A DNA stretch of 64,000 bases from ISDg sp045546575 (lineage in GTDB: Bacteria > Bacillota > Clostridia > Lachnospirales > Lachnospiraceae): the NCBI GenBank assembly GCA_045546575.1, contig JAZQDC010000013.1:1-64000 (forward strand), given 5' to 3'. Below are positions 51,972 through 60,739 of the stretch, piece after piece. A model generated the notes under the pieces. It saw only the letters and a list, made by a program, of their open reading frames with translations. It did not search any database and was not told where the DNA came from. The translations under genes and the position numbers were made by a program. Numbering within the stretch: the stretch's first letter is position 1; the number at the start of each line of letters is the position of its first letter.

Positions 51972-52523
51972 CTAAGGACAGATACTCTCCACATGGTACG
52001 TCTCGCCGCTCATAAGCTCCTTCCACGCAAAGGTCCCGTCCTCGTACACCATGTAGCTCTTCTTGCTACCCTCCTTGGGAATGGAGGTGGAGCCGGGATT
52101 GAAGATGCGCACGCCGTCCACCGTGTTCCAAGTGGGAATGTGGGTGTGCCCATGCAGAAGAATGGTGTCGGTGCCCTGTAGCAGTGGCAGCAGGGCATCA
52201 TTATGATGTCCGTGGGTTGCATATACCGTGCAGGATTCCAGTGGCAGCAGGGCATAGTCCGCAAGAATGGGGAAATGAAGCACCATCTGATCTACTTCGC
52301 AGTCGCAATTACCGCGGACGCAGAAAATCTTATCTTTCTTGGCGTTCAGAAGGGAAATGACCTCTTTCGGTGCGTACTCCCGGGGCAGGTCATTTCGCGG
52401 GCCGTGGTACAGAATGTCCCCGAGAAGCAGAAGCTTGTCAGCACGTTCCTCTTGGAAACGGGCCAGTAGCGCACGGCAAGCCGAGGCGGAGCCGTGGATA
52501 TCGGATGCAATCAGTAGTTTCAT
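51972..52523 (-). CDS. YfcE/MJ0936-type phosphodiesterase
   Basis: A 183-residue calcineurin-like metallophosphoesterase. The metal motifs are ASDIHGS near residue 7, LLLGDILYHGPRN near 35, VRGNCDCEVD near 74, and the His residues in YATHGHHND and LHGHTHIPTW (about 108-140). Members hydrolyse phosphodiesters in the cytoplasm; the in vivo substrate is generally unknown. Its ATG overlaps the stop of the LysR gene (52520-52523), so the two are cotranscribed. Confidence 0.9.
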   Translation of the reverse strand: MKLLIASDIHGSASACRALLARFQEERADKLLLLGDILYHGPRNDLPREYAPKEVISLLNAKKDKIFCVRGNCDCEVDQMVLHFPILADYALLPLESCTVYATHGHHNDALLPLLQGTDTILLHGHTHIPTWNTVDGVRIFNPGSTSIPKEGSKKSYMVYEDGTFAWKELMSGETYHVESICP

Positions 52524-53425
52524 ACAATCGTACCTCCCGAGGATTCATTTTCAACATCGTGATTCAGTAGTTCTGCCATAGAGCGTTGCAGAAATTCGTA
52601 GAAATCGTTGACGTTCTTATTGTCGGCCTTATTTTCAAGCTTGGTAATAACAATATCACGGCGACATACGGGGTTGGCGATAGGAAGCAGTACAACATCA
52701 TCACTCTCTAACTTGCCCCAAGTATACTCCGGCCAGAAGCCAATGCCTAAGTTGGCGGCGATGAGGTTTCGAACCGAAGTGGGATTGTCACTTTCGAAAA
52801 TGATCTTCGGAGCGAAGCCTGCCTGCTTGCAGAAGCGGTCGCAAATGGCACGGAATTGCTTGGAGCCTCCAAGGCTGATGAACCCTTCCTCCGCCACGTC
52901 TTCCAAATTGATAAATTTCAGGCGACCGAACTGACTGTTTCGTGGCACGGCAAGAAAGATTTCTTCGTGAAATGAGCAGGCCGAGGGGGTGGCATCATTT
53001 TGGAAGAACAGTTTCGTGCTGACGCAGATATCATACATCTCCTCGTTCTCGCTCTGTAGCAGCTGGAAGTTTACCGAGGGGTGCGCCTGTTTGTACCGAA
53101 TAATTGCGTCCGTAATGGCGGTGGAAGCGGCTAGCACGTTGATGTGAATGGTTTCATTTTCCAGATGTGCCATGGCGCGTAAGCGCTCCGGTAGCCCTTC
53201 CAAAGTGTCCATAACCGGCAGGAGCTGTGCTTGCAGATACTTGCCGTATTCGGTGATGGCGATGTTTCGGCCCCGTTGTACGAATAAGGGCACGCCCAGC
53301 TCCTTCTCCAAGCGATGGATGGATTGTGTCAGTGCCGGTTGGGCAATGTTTAATTTGCGGGCAGTTGCCGTCACCTTCTGACTCTCTGCTACCGCAAGAA
53401 AATAGCGAAGTTGTGTGAACTCCAT
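52520..53425 (-). CDS. LysR-family transcriptional regulator
   Basis: A 301-residue regulator. The winged HTH is at 1-60 (FTQLRYFLAVAESQKVTATA, RKLNIAQPALTQSIHRLE). Residues 90-290 form the two-lobed ligand domain (INVLAASTAITDAIIRY, NLIAANLGIGFWPEY). LysR proteins bind an effector and activate or repress nearby genes. It is divergent from the PQ-loop protein gene at 53628, whose promoter lies in the shared 200-bp gap, so that gene is a possible target, along with its own operon. Confidence 0.92.
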   Translation of the reverse strand: MEFTQLRYFLAVAESQKVTATARKLNIAQPALTQSIHRLEKELGVPLFVQRGRNIAITEYGKYLQAQLLPVMDTLEGLPERLRAMAHLENETIHINVLAASTAITDAIIRYKQAHPSVNFQLLQSENEEMYDICVSTKLFFQNDATPSACSFHEEIFLAVPRNSQFGRLKFINLEDVAEEGFISLGGSKQFRAICDRFCKQAGFAPKIIFESDNPTSVRNLIAANLGIGFWPEYTWGKLESDDVVLLPIANPVCRRDIVITKLENKADNKNVNDFYEFLQRSMAELLNHDVENESSGGTIV

Positions 53426-53627
53426 ACGTTAACTCCTTTGTGAATATAGCAATATATAATATCGAAGTTATTGAAAATGATGGATATGTGTTATTGATTG
53501 GTTGTAACTTGTAAAAATCATATTGCACATATTATTAAAAACATAAATATTATATATTTGAAATTATGAAAAGTCAATGCTATTGTAAAGGTGCAAAGAG
53601 AAAATGAGTGAACAAGGAGACAAGACT

Positions 53628-53942
53628 ATGGAAGAAATTATGGAAACTTTGATGTTGGTGTGCTTCGGCATATCTTGGCCTATGAACGTGGCGAAGAATT
53701 ATAAGGCAAGAACGGCCAAGGGTATGAGCCTATCCTTCACGCTACTGATTATCTCCGGCTATATTGCGGGAATCGGGGCGAAGCTACTCTCCGGAGCATT
53801 TAACTATGTATTGATTGTGTACCTTCTGAACTTGGCAATGGTATCGCTGAATATTGTGATTTACATCCGCAACCGTCGCTTGGATATGGCAAATGAGGCG
53901 GAAGTGGCAGTCGCACATCGGAGATTCGCGCATTTTACGTGA
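53628..53942 (+). CDS. PQ-loop/SemiSWEET-like small membrane protein
   Basis: A 104-residue protein with three membrane helices. The first helix carries FGISWPMNVAKNYKARTAKG followed by MSLSF, the 'P-Q/N...kt.k..S..f' pattern of SemiSWEET-type half-transporters. Helix two is LIISGYIAGIGAKLLSG and helix three NYVLIVYLLNLAMVSLNIVI. Half-transporters dimerise to move sugars, but substrate cannot be deduced. ATG 53628 has AAGGAG in place; an ATG eight codons earlier has only a weak site. The gap 53943-54173 shows no gene. Confidence 0.75.
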   Translation: MEEIMETLMLVCFGISWPMNVAKNYKARTAKGMSLSFTLLIISGYIAGIGAKLLSGAFNYVLIVYLLNLAMVSLNIVIYIRNRRLDMANEAEVAVAHRRFAHFT

Positions 53943-54173
53943 TGCGCTACTGTGTTTGAAGTACACCCTAGGACAACATAAGAAATTTTTCGGATAAAAC
54001 TCCGTGCCACACGAAATCTACTTGACTCGTAGCAAGAAGTGTGATAATTTGGAATTAGAGGAGGCTGTTGATTCGATGAAAGTTATGAGTAGAGCCCCTA
54101 GTGATGAAGGGTTAGACGCATAGCGTTTCATTTGCAGGTAATGTAAGGGATATAGTGTTCCGGGGGAAGACAA

Positions 54174-55241
54174 ATGAGAATGAATAACAAAGGAAAATAT
54201 GTAGTGCTAATATTAGCAAGCCTGTTTCTGTTCGTCGCTTGCAGTGCCAGAGAACAGAACCAGCCGACACCGGCCCCTTCGGCTACGCCAACAGTAATGA
54301 TTCCGAATATAATGATAGAGACACCGACTCCAACGCCGACAATCGATCCGTATTGTGGAATACGGAAAAATTGGTTGGAGGAGCGATTGGAGGGGTACGA
54401 GATTATATATACTGTAACTGGCCGTAGTTCTGTAAAAGAAGACTGGTCCACTGATCCACAAGCCACGGGTACACGTGGAGAACTGAATTCGGTGGAAGAA
54501 CGTATACTAAGTGGAGAGTTGGTGCGTTTGGAGAGTGGCATTGAGCTTGACCTAGACGGTAATGGGAGGAGAGAGCGAATTGTTTTTGACGAGAATCAAA
54601 AGACAGTGAATTCACCTTTGAAAATCGGGTTCATGGAGCACTTGACTACGGAATACGATTGTCTTTTCACCGGAAATATATATGGAGTGTGTCTCGATGA
54701 GGGCAAGAGGATTACTCTTCTAATAGAGCAGACAAATACATTTGAGGGCTCTTACTCTGATAGGTCTTTTTTATATACGGTTTTCCATTATTATCAGGTT
54801 GATGGTATCTACGGATACAAGGTTGAACGTCATTTCTGGTCGGAAGAAATGCCGATTCAGCCGGAGACATGGGATACGATGTATGACGGGAAGGCGATAA
54901 CTTGTGGCAAGGATATTTTCTTGATTGACACTTGGGAAGAAGACGGAGAACAGTATCCGGTACTGTTTCATTTTCGTCAGGGCATGCACCCGGTAGGGCG
55001 ATTTGCAACAGTTCAGACAGATGTATTTTCATACAATGAATATACAAAGGAATTGGATGCCTACATTCCGGCAGGGAACAAGGTCTATGTAATTGCGCAA
55101 AATGATGAATGGTTGTATGTTGCTGATTGCAAGTACACGGCAGAAGCATATGTAAAGATTAGTGACGACGGTGGCGAAACCATTGTCCACGCACCTCAGA
55201 AGGTGACATTAGAGGAAGCGTTGGTATACGAGGAAGAATAA
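54174..55241 (+). CDS. Lipoprotein paralogue A with Thr/Pro stalk
   Basis: A 355-residue lipoprotein: signal with lipobox FVACSARE near residue 22, a Pro/Thr stalk (28-58, MIETPTPTPTIDP), then an acidic domain. ELDLDGNGRRERIVFDE (about 124-140) looks like an FG-GAP/EF-hand-like calcium loop. The last 85 residues (GRFATVQTDVFSYNEYTKEL, AYIPAGNKVYVIAQNDEWLY, KISDDGG) form an SH3-like domain. They are nearly identical, also at the DNA level, to those of the paralogue at 56583. Function unknown; it is likely surface-exposed. Confidence 0.8.
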   Translation: MRMNNKGKYVVLILASLFLFVACSAREQNQPTPAPSATPTVMIPNIMIETPTPTPTIDPYCGIRKNWLEERLEGYEIIYTVTGRSSVKEDWSTDPQATGTRGELNSVEERILSGELVRLESGIELDLDGNGRRERIVFDENQKTVNSPLKIGFMEHLTTEYDCLFTGNIYGVCLDEGKRITLLIEQTNTFEGSYSDRSFLYTVFHYYQVDGIYGYKVERHFWSEEMPIQPETWDTMYDGKAITCGKDIFLIDTWEEDGEQYPVLFHFRQGMHPVGRFATVQTDVFSYNEYTKELDAYIPAGNKVYVIAQNDEWLYVADCKYTAEAYVKISDDGGETIVHAPQKVTLEEALVYEEE

Positions 55242-55246
55242 TTAAT

Positions 55247-55285
55247 AGAGGCTTGTCCCGTAATCGGTGACAAGCCTCTTTTTTT
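55247..55285 (+). terminator. Terminator of lipoprotein A
   Basis: AGAGGCTTGTC (55247-55257) and GACAAGCCTCT (55269-55279) with TTTTTTT. The identical hairpin ends paralogue B at 57695. Confidence 0.9.
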
Positions 55286-55443
55286 GCTCTGCTAATTGGC
55301 ATAACTCGCCGTAGAAGATACGGTCGAAAAGCCGTTTCCTTCGGGAAAGAAAGCAGAATATTTGAACTACTTTGTTTTCGACATGAAAAATGCAATTAAT
55401 TATTACACAAATATTATATTTTCAAACAAAACAGGGAGGATGA

Positions 55444-55472
55444 TTGACTTGTGACTGAAAATATGATAATCT
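55444..55472 (+). promoter_or_regulatory. Promoter before the broken peptidase gene
   Basis: TTGACT (55444-55449), a 17-bp spacer and TAATCT (55467-55472), 120 bp ahead of the ATG at 55593. Nothing else is seen in the gap 55286-55592. Confidence 0.5.
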
Positions 55473-55592
55473 GGATTTGTAAAAAGAAAGAAGTGATTCC
55501 GTTGAAGTAGGAAAGTAAGTCGTAAAAGTGTTGCTAATTATGTGAGGGTTTATTGTCCGAAGAGACAGAAGATAATGGGAGGAGGCAGAATT

Positions 55593-56608
55593 ATGGCTGT
55601 AACGAGTTGTACTGTACGTTTTTCTAATGTAGGTGGCGGAACGGGGTCTTTGCCGACACACAAAGACTATGTCGATGTAAGTGGATTGAAAGAAAATTCG
55701 GTTGTATTTGTGAAAGTGAATGACCTAAGAGATTATCTGGGCTGCACATTGACCGGAGGCGGCAATGCAATTGTAATCCAGCGAAATGGGCAGATCGTTG
55801 AGTTGACGGTGGGGAGTACCGCAATGGAGACGAACATCGGTTATTTTGTGAAGAATTACCAGACCGGCGCCATGGTATCATATAGTTTTCAGTAGCAGTC
55901 GGTACTTCCGGCCGCTCCCTTTGTACATACGGATGGGTACAAATATGTTCCCGCGGAGATGGTTGCCATGCAGTTAGGTGCGTTGATTGTAGGAACATAT
56001 GATTCTAAGTATACTATATATGACTTTTGCGTAAATGGGAGCACTCCTTTGACCGATACGAATACCTACATTGTTGGTGGTACGTGGATGACAAATTGGA
56101 ATACGATAGCAAGCACGTATATTGCACCGCATTTTAAGATTAGCGAGGTGTACAGTAAGAATAGCAGTTATTCTGGATATCGGCAGTTGAAGATTGCAGT
56201 ATCCTTGCTGGATTCTTTGGAGGCGGTAAGGCATTATTATAGAGCTGACGAGAGTTTGACAGTGTCTTGTGCGTTTCGCTCTTGGGGATATAACAAAGGG
56301 TTATCAGGAAGTTGGGATAGGAGCTTTCATATGAGAGGGCGTGCCTACGATATTGATTCCGATCATCATGGAACAACACTATATTCTGCCGTATATGAGG
56401 AATTTTGTAATGGAGAAACTACTCCGGATCATTCCGGTGTGCGTTGCCATACGGGTTTTGGAGAACAAAAAGAAGTGTGGGCAATTCTAAGGGATATGAG
56501 ATCGAAACGATGCCACGCAACGGGGTTACGTGGTTACATTTGCAGGTGAAGCCGGAATATAATTCATCTGAGGAGGAGGGAAATGATTATGAAGAAAAGA
56601 GGACCTAA
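55593..56608 (+). pseudogene. Broken gene: stalk domain plus M15-type peptidase
   Basis: The frame from ATG 55593 (GGAGG upstream) stops at TAG 55893-55895 but continues in the same phase for 218 codons. Joined, residues 1-125 resemble a copper-amine-oxidase-N-like stalk (FVKVNDLRDYLGCTLTGGG, HTDGYKYVPAEMVAMQLGA). Residues 180-290 resemble a peptidase M15 domain (AFRSWGYNKG, SFHMRGRAYDID, HTGFGEQKEVW). The phase in use ends at 56549, but from about 56470 the -1 phase gives the expected end GYEIETMPRNGVTWLHLQVK to TAA 56606-56608. One nonsense change and one indel therefore disable it, unless TAG is read through. Confidence 0.7.
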
Positions 56609-57689
56609 GCGAAGACTTGCCATACCGATATTGGTAGCACTACTTTGTCTGACCGCCTGCAGTGCCAGAGAACAGAACCAACCGACGCCCGAACCTTCTG
56701 CCACGCCTACGGTAATGATTCCGAATGTAGTGATAGAGACACCGACTCCAACGCCAACGCCGACAGCAGACCCGTATTGTGGAATTCGGCGGACCTGGCT
56801 GGAAGCGGTTGTGAAAAATGGGTTTACCATTTCCCCACCGGCAATAAGAAGAGGTGACGGTTCCACGGAAGAGTTGACAGACACTGTTGCGACAGGAGAA
56901 CGAGAGAATCCAAATTCTATGGAAGAGCAAATTCTGAGTGGAGAGGCCGTGTTGCTCAAAAGTGGCGTAGAGATTGACCTTGATGGAAACGGGACAAGAG
57001 AAGAGATTCGCTTCGGATCTGAAAAGGACAGGGCCGAGTTCTGTGTCGGTCCATTTTCGTATACAACTAGGTATGGGCTGTGGTTTACGGGAAATGTGTA
57101 TGGAGTATGTTTGCAAACCCATGACAATCAGTTTCTTGTGGTAGTGGAATACACAGATATGTATGATGAACAGTGGCCAAAGGGATATATATATTCGATG
57201 TACGTATACAGACAACAAGAGCAAGACACTTGCTGGGGTGGCTGGATGTCGGATTATGAAACCAGTGAGCTTGTCGGACTCTCCTTCTCGCCGGAGGGAT
57301 GGGAGGGGAATTGTGAGGGATGCAGTTTCTCTTCTAATGGACAGCAATATATGTATATGACATGGCAAGAAGATGTGTCATGGCAAGAGAGCAAATGCTA
57401 TTATGCACAGATATTTGCGGTTCCCGATGGCATGCAACCGGTAGGGCGATTTGCAACAGTTCAGACAGATGTATTTTCATACAATGAATATACAAAGGAA
57501 TTGGATGCCTACATTCCGGCAGGGAACAAGGTCTATGTAATTGCGCAAAATGATGAATGGTTGTATGTTGCCGATTGCAAGTACACGGCAGAAGCATATG
57601 TAAAGATTAGTGACGACGGTGGCGAAACCATTGTCCACGCACCTCAGAAGGTGACATTAGAGGAAGCGTTGGTATACGAGGAAGAATAA
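56583..57689 (+). CDS. Lipoprotein paralogue B with Thr/Pro stalk
   Basis: A 368-residue relative of the lipoprotein at 54174: lipobox LTACSARE near residue 24, then the same EQNQPTPxPSATPTVMIPN stalk, then DPYCGIRRTWLE. The middle (95-270) has diverged, with VEIDLDGNGTREEIRFGSEK as the shared calcium-loop-like part. The last 85 residues are virtually identical to paralogue A. A GGAGGAGGGAAATG site precedes the ATG 56583. The two genes flank the broken peptidase gene, so this cluster arose by duplication. Function unknown. Confidence 0.8.
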   Translation: MIMKKRGPKRRLAIPILVALLCLTACSAREQNQPTPEPSATPTVMIPNVVIETPTPTPTPTADPYCGIRRTWLEAVVKNGFTISPPAIRRGDGSTEELTDTVATGERENPNSMEEQILSGEAVLLKSGVEIDLDGNGTREEIRFGSEKDRAEFCVGPFSYTTRYGLWFTGNVYGVCLQTHDNQFLVVVEYTDMYDEQWPKGYIYSMYVYRQQEQDTCWGGWMSDYETSELVGLSFSPEGWEGNCEGCSFSSNGQQYMYMTWQEDVSWQESKCYYAQIFAVPDGMQPVGRFATVQTDVFSYNEYTKELDAYIPAGNKVYVIAQNDEWLYVADCKYTAEAYVKISDDGGETIVHAPQKVTLEEALVYEEE

Positions 57690-57694
57690 TTAAC

Positions 57695-57735
57695 AGAGGC
57701 TTGTCCCGTAATCGGTGACAAGCCTCTTTGTTGTT
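57695..57735. terminator. Terminator of lipoprotein B, shared with the GH13 gene
   Basis: AGAGGCTTGTC/GACAAGCCTCT stem (57695-57705, 57717-57727), the same as at 55247. It ends 9 bp before the convergent GH13 gene stop, so it may serve both. Confidence 0.85.
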
Positions 57736-57736
57736 T

Positions 57737-59299
57737 CTACACCTGATAGATCAGCACCGTCTGCCCTGCAATCTCACCGGTATAGGAACAGCCCTCAACC
57801 GTCTGTTCTATACCCTTCACCTGTTGCCAGATGAGCTTCGGCGTGGTTCCTTCCGGTAGCTCGAAGGTCATCTTCGCCGCATTTGCCGACGGGTTCACGC
57901 ATACTAAGAGGCGCTCGCCTTCTGCCTCGCGTAAGTAGCATAGCGGGTAGCCCTGGGACTGAAGGAATTCGATGGTACCGCAGTTGCCCAGAGCCGGATG
58001 TGCCTTGCGTAGTGCGATGATGCGCTGAAGCTCGCTTCGAATGGACTGCGGGTCATTTGTCTGGGACTCTGCATCCGGGCGGTCAGGGGTCGAATCAACG
58101 GGAAGATACAGTGCTTCGGGTTCTGCTGTAGAGAATCCCGCATTTGCACTATTGTCCCACTGCATGGGCGTGCGAGCACCGGTGCGACCGTAACCGCCTT
58201 CCTTAGAGGTCAGGCCTTCTACGTAGCGCATGCCGATTTCGTCCCCGTAGTACAAAAACGGCGCGCCGGGCATGGTATAGAGAAAGGCAAATGCCAGTTT
58301 GATTTCCTCGGGACTGAGGGTTCGCGCCAGGCGGTCCATATCGTGGTTGCCGGAGGGAATGCAGATAAGTCCTTCCCCGGCGGAAGCCTTCTTGTAGCTC
58401 TCCAAGTAACGCTTCACAAATGCACTGCAGTCTCCTCTTCCCCGGGAAGAGAAGTAAGGCTCCTCACAGCGGAACAGGTCGTTGTAATGAGAGGGACCGA
58501 AATGCAGAAGAAAGTCCATGTGGAAACCTGCGGCCAAGGATTTGTCCGGCTCGCCCCACTCGGATACCATCACCGCATTCGGAAATTCTTCTTCGAGAAA
58601 TGCGCGAAAATCCTGCCATAACGCAATGGTTCCGGTGCTTGTTTCGTCGTCTCCCTTTACAAGAGAGCCGGCCATGTCTACGCGGAAACCGTCGCAGCCA
58701 TTGCTGAGCCAGAAGCGCATGACGTCTTTAATGGCTTCTCTTGTGGCCATGGGACCCGGTGCGTCCATAGGTTGCTGCCAGCTCTCCGTAGGATTCAGAA
58801 AGCCGTAATTCAGCGCAGGCTGTGTAGAGAAGAAATTCACCGCTGCACTGCCGTCACGGTCGCTGATGCCGCGAATGCAGGGGAGATAGGGATCGGTGGA
58901 GGTCCAGATGGAATCCGACCAGATGTAGCGGTGGGAATACTCATTTTCCTCTGCTTTCATGGACTCACGGAACCAAGCATGTTCCACGGAGGTGTGGCCG
59001 GGAACCAAGTCCAGAAGCACGTGCATGCCCCGTTTGTGGGCCTCGTCAAACAAACGCACCAGGTCTTCGTTGGTGCCGTAGCGGGGTGCCACCAGTTTGT
59101 AGTCCCGCACGTCATAGCCCGCATCGCCAAAGGGCGAATCAAAGCAGGGATTCAACCAAATGGCGTTGCAACCCAAGTCCTTAATGTAGTCCAATTTCTC
59201 GATAATTCCGTTAAAATCCCCGATTCCGTCACCATTTGTGTCGCGAAAGGATTGGGGATAGATTTCATAAAACACAGCGTCTTTCAACCAAGCATTCAT
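57737..59299 (-). CDS. GH13 alpha-glucosidase (oligo-1,6-glucosidase type)
   Basis: A 520-residue cytoplasmic GH13 enzyme. DAVFYEIYPQSFRDTNGDGI starts the barrel. Region I is LLDLVPGHTS near 97, region II is GFRVDMAG near 195 with the nucleophile Asp, region III is VMVSEWGEP near 237 with acid/base Glu, and region IV is IPSGNHDMDRLA near 310. The domain B and VEIYPQSF pattern match alpha-1,4/1,6-glucosidases (GH13_23/31-like) that split maltose-type or isomaltose-type oligosaccharides. No signal peptide, so it works inside the cell on imported sugars. ATG 59299 with GGAGG upstream. Confidence 0.9.
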   Translation of the reverse strand: MNAWLKDAVFYEIYPQSFRDTNGDGIGDFNGIIEKLDYIKDLGCNAIWLNPCFDSPFGDAGYDVRDYKLVAPRYGTNEDLVRLFDEAHKRGMHVLLDLVPGHTSVEHAWFRESMKAEENEYSHRYIWSDSIWTSTDPYLPCIRGISDRDGSAAVNFFSTQPALNYGFLNPTESWQQPMDAPGPMATREAIKDVMRFWLSNGCDGFRVDMAGSLVKGDDETSTGTIALWQDFRAFLEEEFPNAVMVSEWGEPDKSLAAGFHMDFLLHFGPSHYNDLFRCEEPYFSSRGRGDCSAFVKRYLESYKKASAGEGLICIPSGNHDMDRLARTLSPEEIKLAFAFLYTMPGAPFLYYGDEIGMRYVEGLTSKEGGYGRTGARTPMQWDNSANAGFSTAEPEALYLPVDSTPDRPDAESQTNDPQSIRSELQRIIALRKAHPALGNCGTIEFLQSQGYPLCYLREAEGERLLVCVNPSANAAKMTFELPEGTTPKLIWQQVKGIEQTVEGCSYTGEIAGQTVLIYQV

Positions 59300-59429
59300 G
59301 GGAAAGTCCTCCTTACATAGGTTCTGCATTTACTATAAGATATTTTTGCAGAAGATGCAAATAAAACGACAGGGCAATTGTTCCGCTCGGAGTTGTAGAA
59401 ATTGGCATGGACAAAAAAATAAAAAACAA

Positions 59430-59576
59430 TTGACAAATGAAACGAAATCCTTTAGAATGTACGCAGTTAGCACGAGCTAACCAACAAGAAGGCAGAGGAG
59501 ATTGTCTTTCGGAATATACATAATTACATGCCGAAGGGCAATTCATTTTTACATGATAGTTAGCATACGCTAACTA
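59430..59576 (+). promoter_or_regulatory. Promoter and two palindromic operators before DUF2325 gene
   Basis: TTGACA (59430-59435), a 17-bp spacer and TAGAAT (59453-59458). GTTAGC-ACGA-GCTAAC (59466-59481) overlaps the probable start of transcription. A perfect 20-bp dyad TAGTTAGC-ATAC-GCTAACTA lies at 59557-59576. Both share TTAGC-N4-GCTAA, so one repressor, perhaps a metal-dependent DtxR/Fur-type regulator, is likely to bind both. Confidence 0.7.
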
Positions 59577-59603
59577 TTGATGGTCGATAACGTAGGAGGA
59601 TTT

Positions 59604-59885
59604 ATGAGTGTATTAATTATCGGGGGAAATGATTGCATGGTGCGTCAGTATAAGAATCTCTGTGAGGAGTACAAATGTCGCGCCAAAGTATTTACGCAGA
59701 TGAAGAGTGGACTTCGAAATCAGATCGGAAGTCCTGACTTGCTTGTGTTATTCACAAGCACCATGTCTCATAAAATGGTGCGTTGTGCCTTGAGCGAAGT
59801 GAAAGGACAGGATACGGTAATTGTACGGTCCCATTCCAGTTCCATGGCGGCGTTGAAGAGCATTTTGGATGAGCACGTAGCATAA
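59604..59885 (+). CDS. DUF2325 domain protein
   Basis: A 93-residue protein: MSVLIIGGNDCMVRQYKNLC, a Rossmann-like start, then SPDLLVLFTSTMSHKMVRCA and VIVRSHSSSMAALKSILDEH. This fits DUF2325, a small nucleotide-fold-like family of unknown role that is often beside iron or redox genes in clostridia. ATG 59604 follows GGAGGATTT. It is followed by the structured gap and the DUF3793 gene, the usual partner in Lachnospiraceae. Confidence 0.85.
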   Translation: MSVLIIGGNDCMVRQYKNLCEEYKCRAKVFTQMKSGLRNQIGSPDLLVLFTSTMSHKMVRCALSEVKGQDTVIVRSHSSSMAALKSILDEHVA

Positions 59886-59918
59886 TCGCAGCTTGTGTCG
59901 GGGACACTAAGAATACCG

Positions 59919-60091
59919 CGCTAACGCTCGGAAAGAGAGGATAGTGTGACGAATCACACTGATGTGCTGATTCGTCGCACCGCAATTTGCGCCGGAGCGT
60001 CGCAAATTTGCACTATTATCCGACAACCGAAATCGCCTGCGCGAATTTCGCTTGCGGTTCCTCGCTAACGCTCGGAAAGAGAGGATGGTGT
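59919..60091 (+). repeat. Direct repeats and hairpin between DUF2325 and DUF3793 genes
   Basis: A 29-nt direct repeat with one mismatch starts CGCTAACGCTCGGAAAGAGA at 59919-59947 and 60063-60091; the second copy supplies the ribosome binding site of the DUF3793 gene. Between them GTGTGACGAATCA (59944-59956) pairs with TGATTCGTCGCAC (59968-59980), and CGAAAT/ATTTCG pairs near 60028-60050. It may be an mRNA structure controlling the second gene or a small repeat element insertion. Confidence 0.6.
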
Positions 60092-60094
60092 ATC

Positions 60095-60646
60095 ATGCCG
60101 GAGGAATTGGTTATCAGACATTGCTCGCCTACGTTGGCGGGCCTCAAGACAGCAAATATGTTCACGTGCCGATTCGCGTCCGCACAGGAGATGAACCGGG
60201 AGATTCGTCTGTTGAACAAACGGCTGATTAGCAAGGGTTTGCGCGTGCTTCCGTTGCGATACCGTGAAGGCGTGGGGCTCATCTATATCTATCGTCCCAG
60301 TCGCTTGGAGCGTGATCTGCGGGACGATGGTGCAGAAGCGTTGCTGGCGCATTTCGGCTATCATGGTGCCAGTCCTATTCAGTGCGTGGCGGAGTTGATT
60401 CGGCGTCTGCAACAGAGCGGAGAATTCCCTCATGAAATCGGGTTGTTTCTCGGGTATCCGCCGGAGGATGTGCGGGGATTTATCGAAAATCGTGCCGGCG
60501 GCAGCAAATGTGTGGGCAGTTGGAAGGTATACGGCGATGTGGAGAAGGCTAGAAAGACCTTCGCAAAGTACGAAAAATGCAGCCGCGTCTATTACGACCT
60601 GTGGTCTCAGGGCAGATCCATTGAACGACTGACGGTAGCGGTATAG
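60095..60646 (+). CDS. DUF3793 family protein
   Basis: A 183-residue protein: HCSPTLAGLKTANMFTCRFA, then LPLRYREGVGLIYIYRPSRL and EIGLFLGYPPEDVRGFIENR, with GSKCVGSWKVYGDVEKARKT. These match DUF3793, a clostridial family usually next to flavodoxin or iron-uptake genes. The conserved Cys residues (about 8, 22, 133, 151) could bind metal. The preferred ATG at 60095 has AGAGAGG within the second direct repeat. Function unknown. Confidence 0.85.
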   Translation: MPEELVIRHCSPTLAGLKTANMFTCRFASAQEMNREIRLLNKRLISKGLRVLPLRYREGVGLIYIYRPSRLERDLRDDGAEALLAHFGYHGASPIQCVAELIRRLQQSGEFPHEIGLFLGYPPEDVRGFIENRAGGSKCVGSWKVYGDVEKARKTFAKYEKCSRVYYDLWSQGRSIERLTVAV

Positions 60647-60682
60647 GGGAGAGCATCGTAAGTACCTGGGGGGTAATAAGAG

Positions 60683-60716
60683 GAGGCGTCATGCAACGTA
60701 GCACGGCGCCTCTTTG
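60683..60716 (+). terminator. Terminator after the DUF3793 gene
   Basis: GAGGCG (60683-60688) pairs with CGCCTC (60707-60712), then TTT. It lies between convergent genes. Confidence 0.55.
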
Positions 60717-60739
60717 ATTATCTGCAGATGTTCAAGGTT

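Noticed and set aside
55893..55895. Pyrrolysine or suppressor reading of TAG
   Set aside because: A second lesion (frameshift near 56470) would remain, and other genes in the window end normally at TAG.
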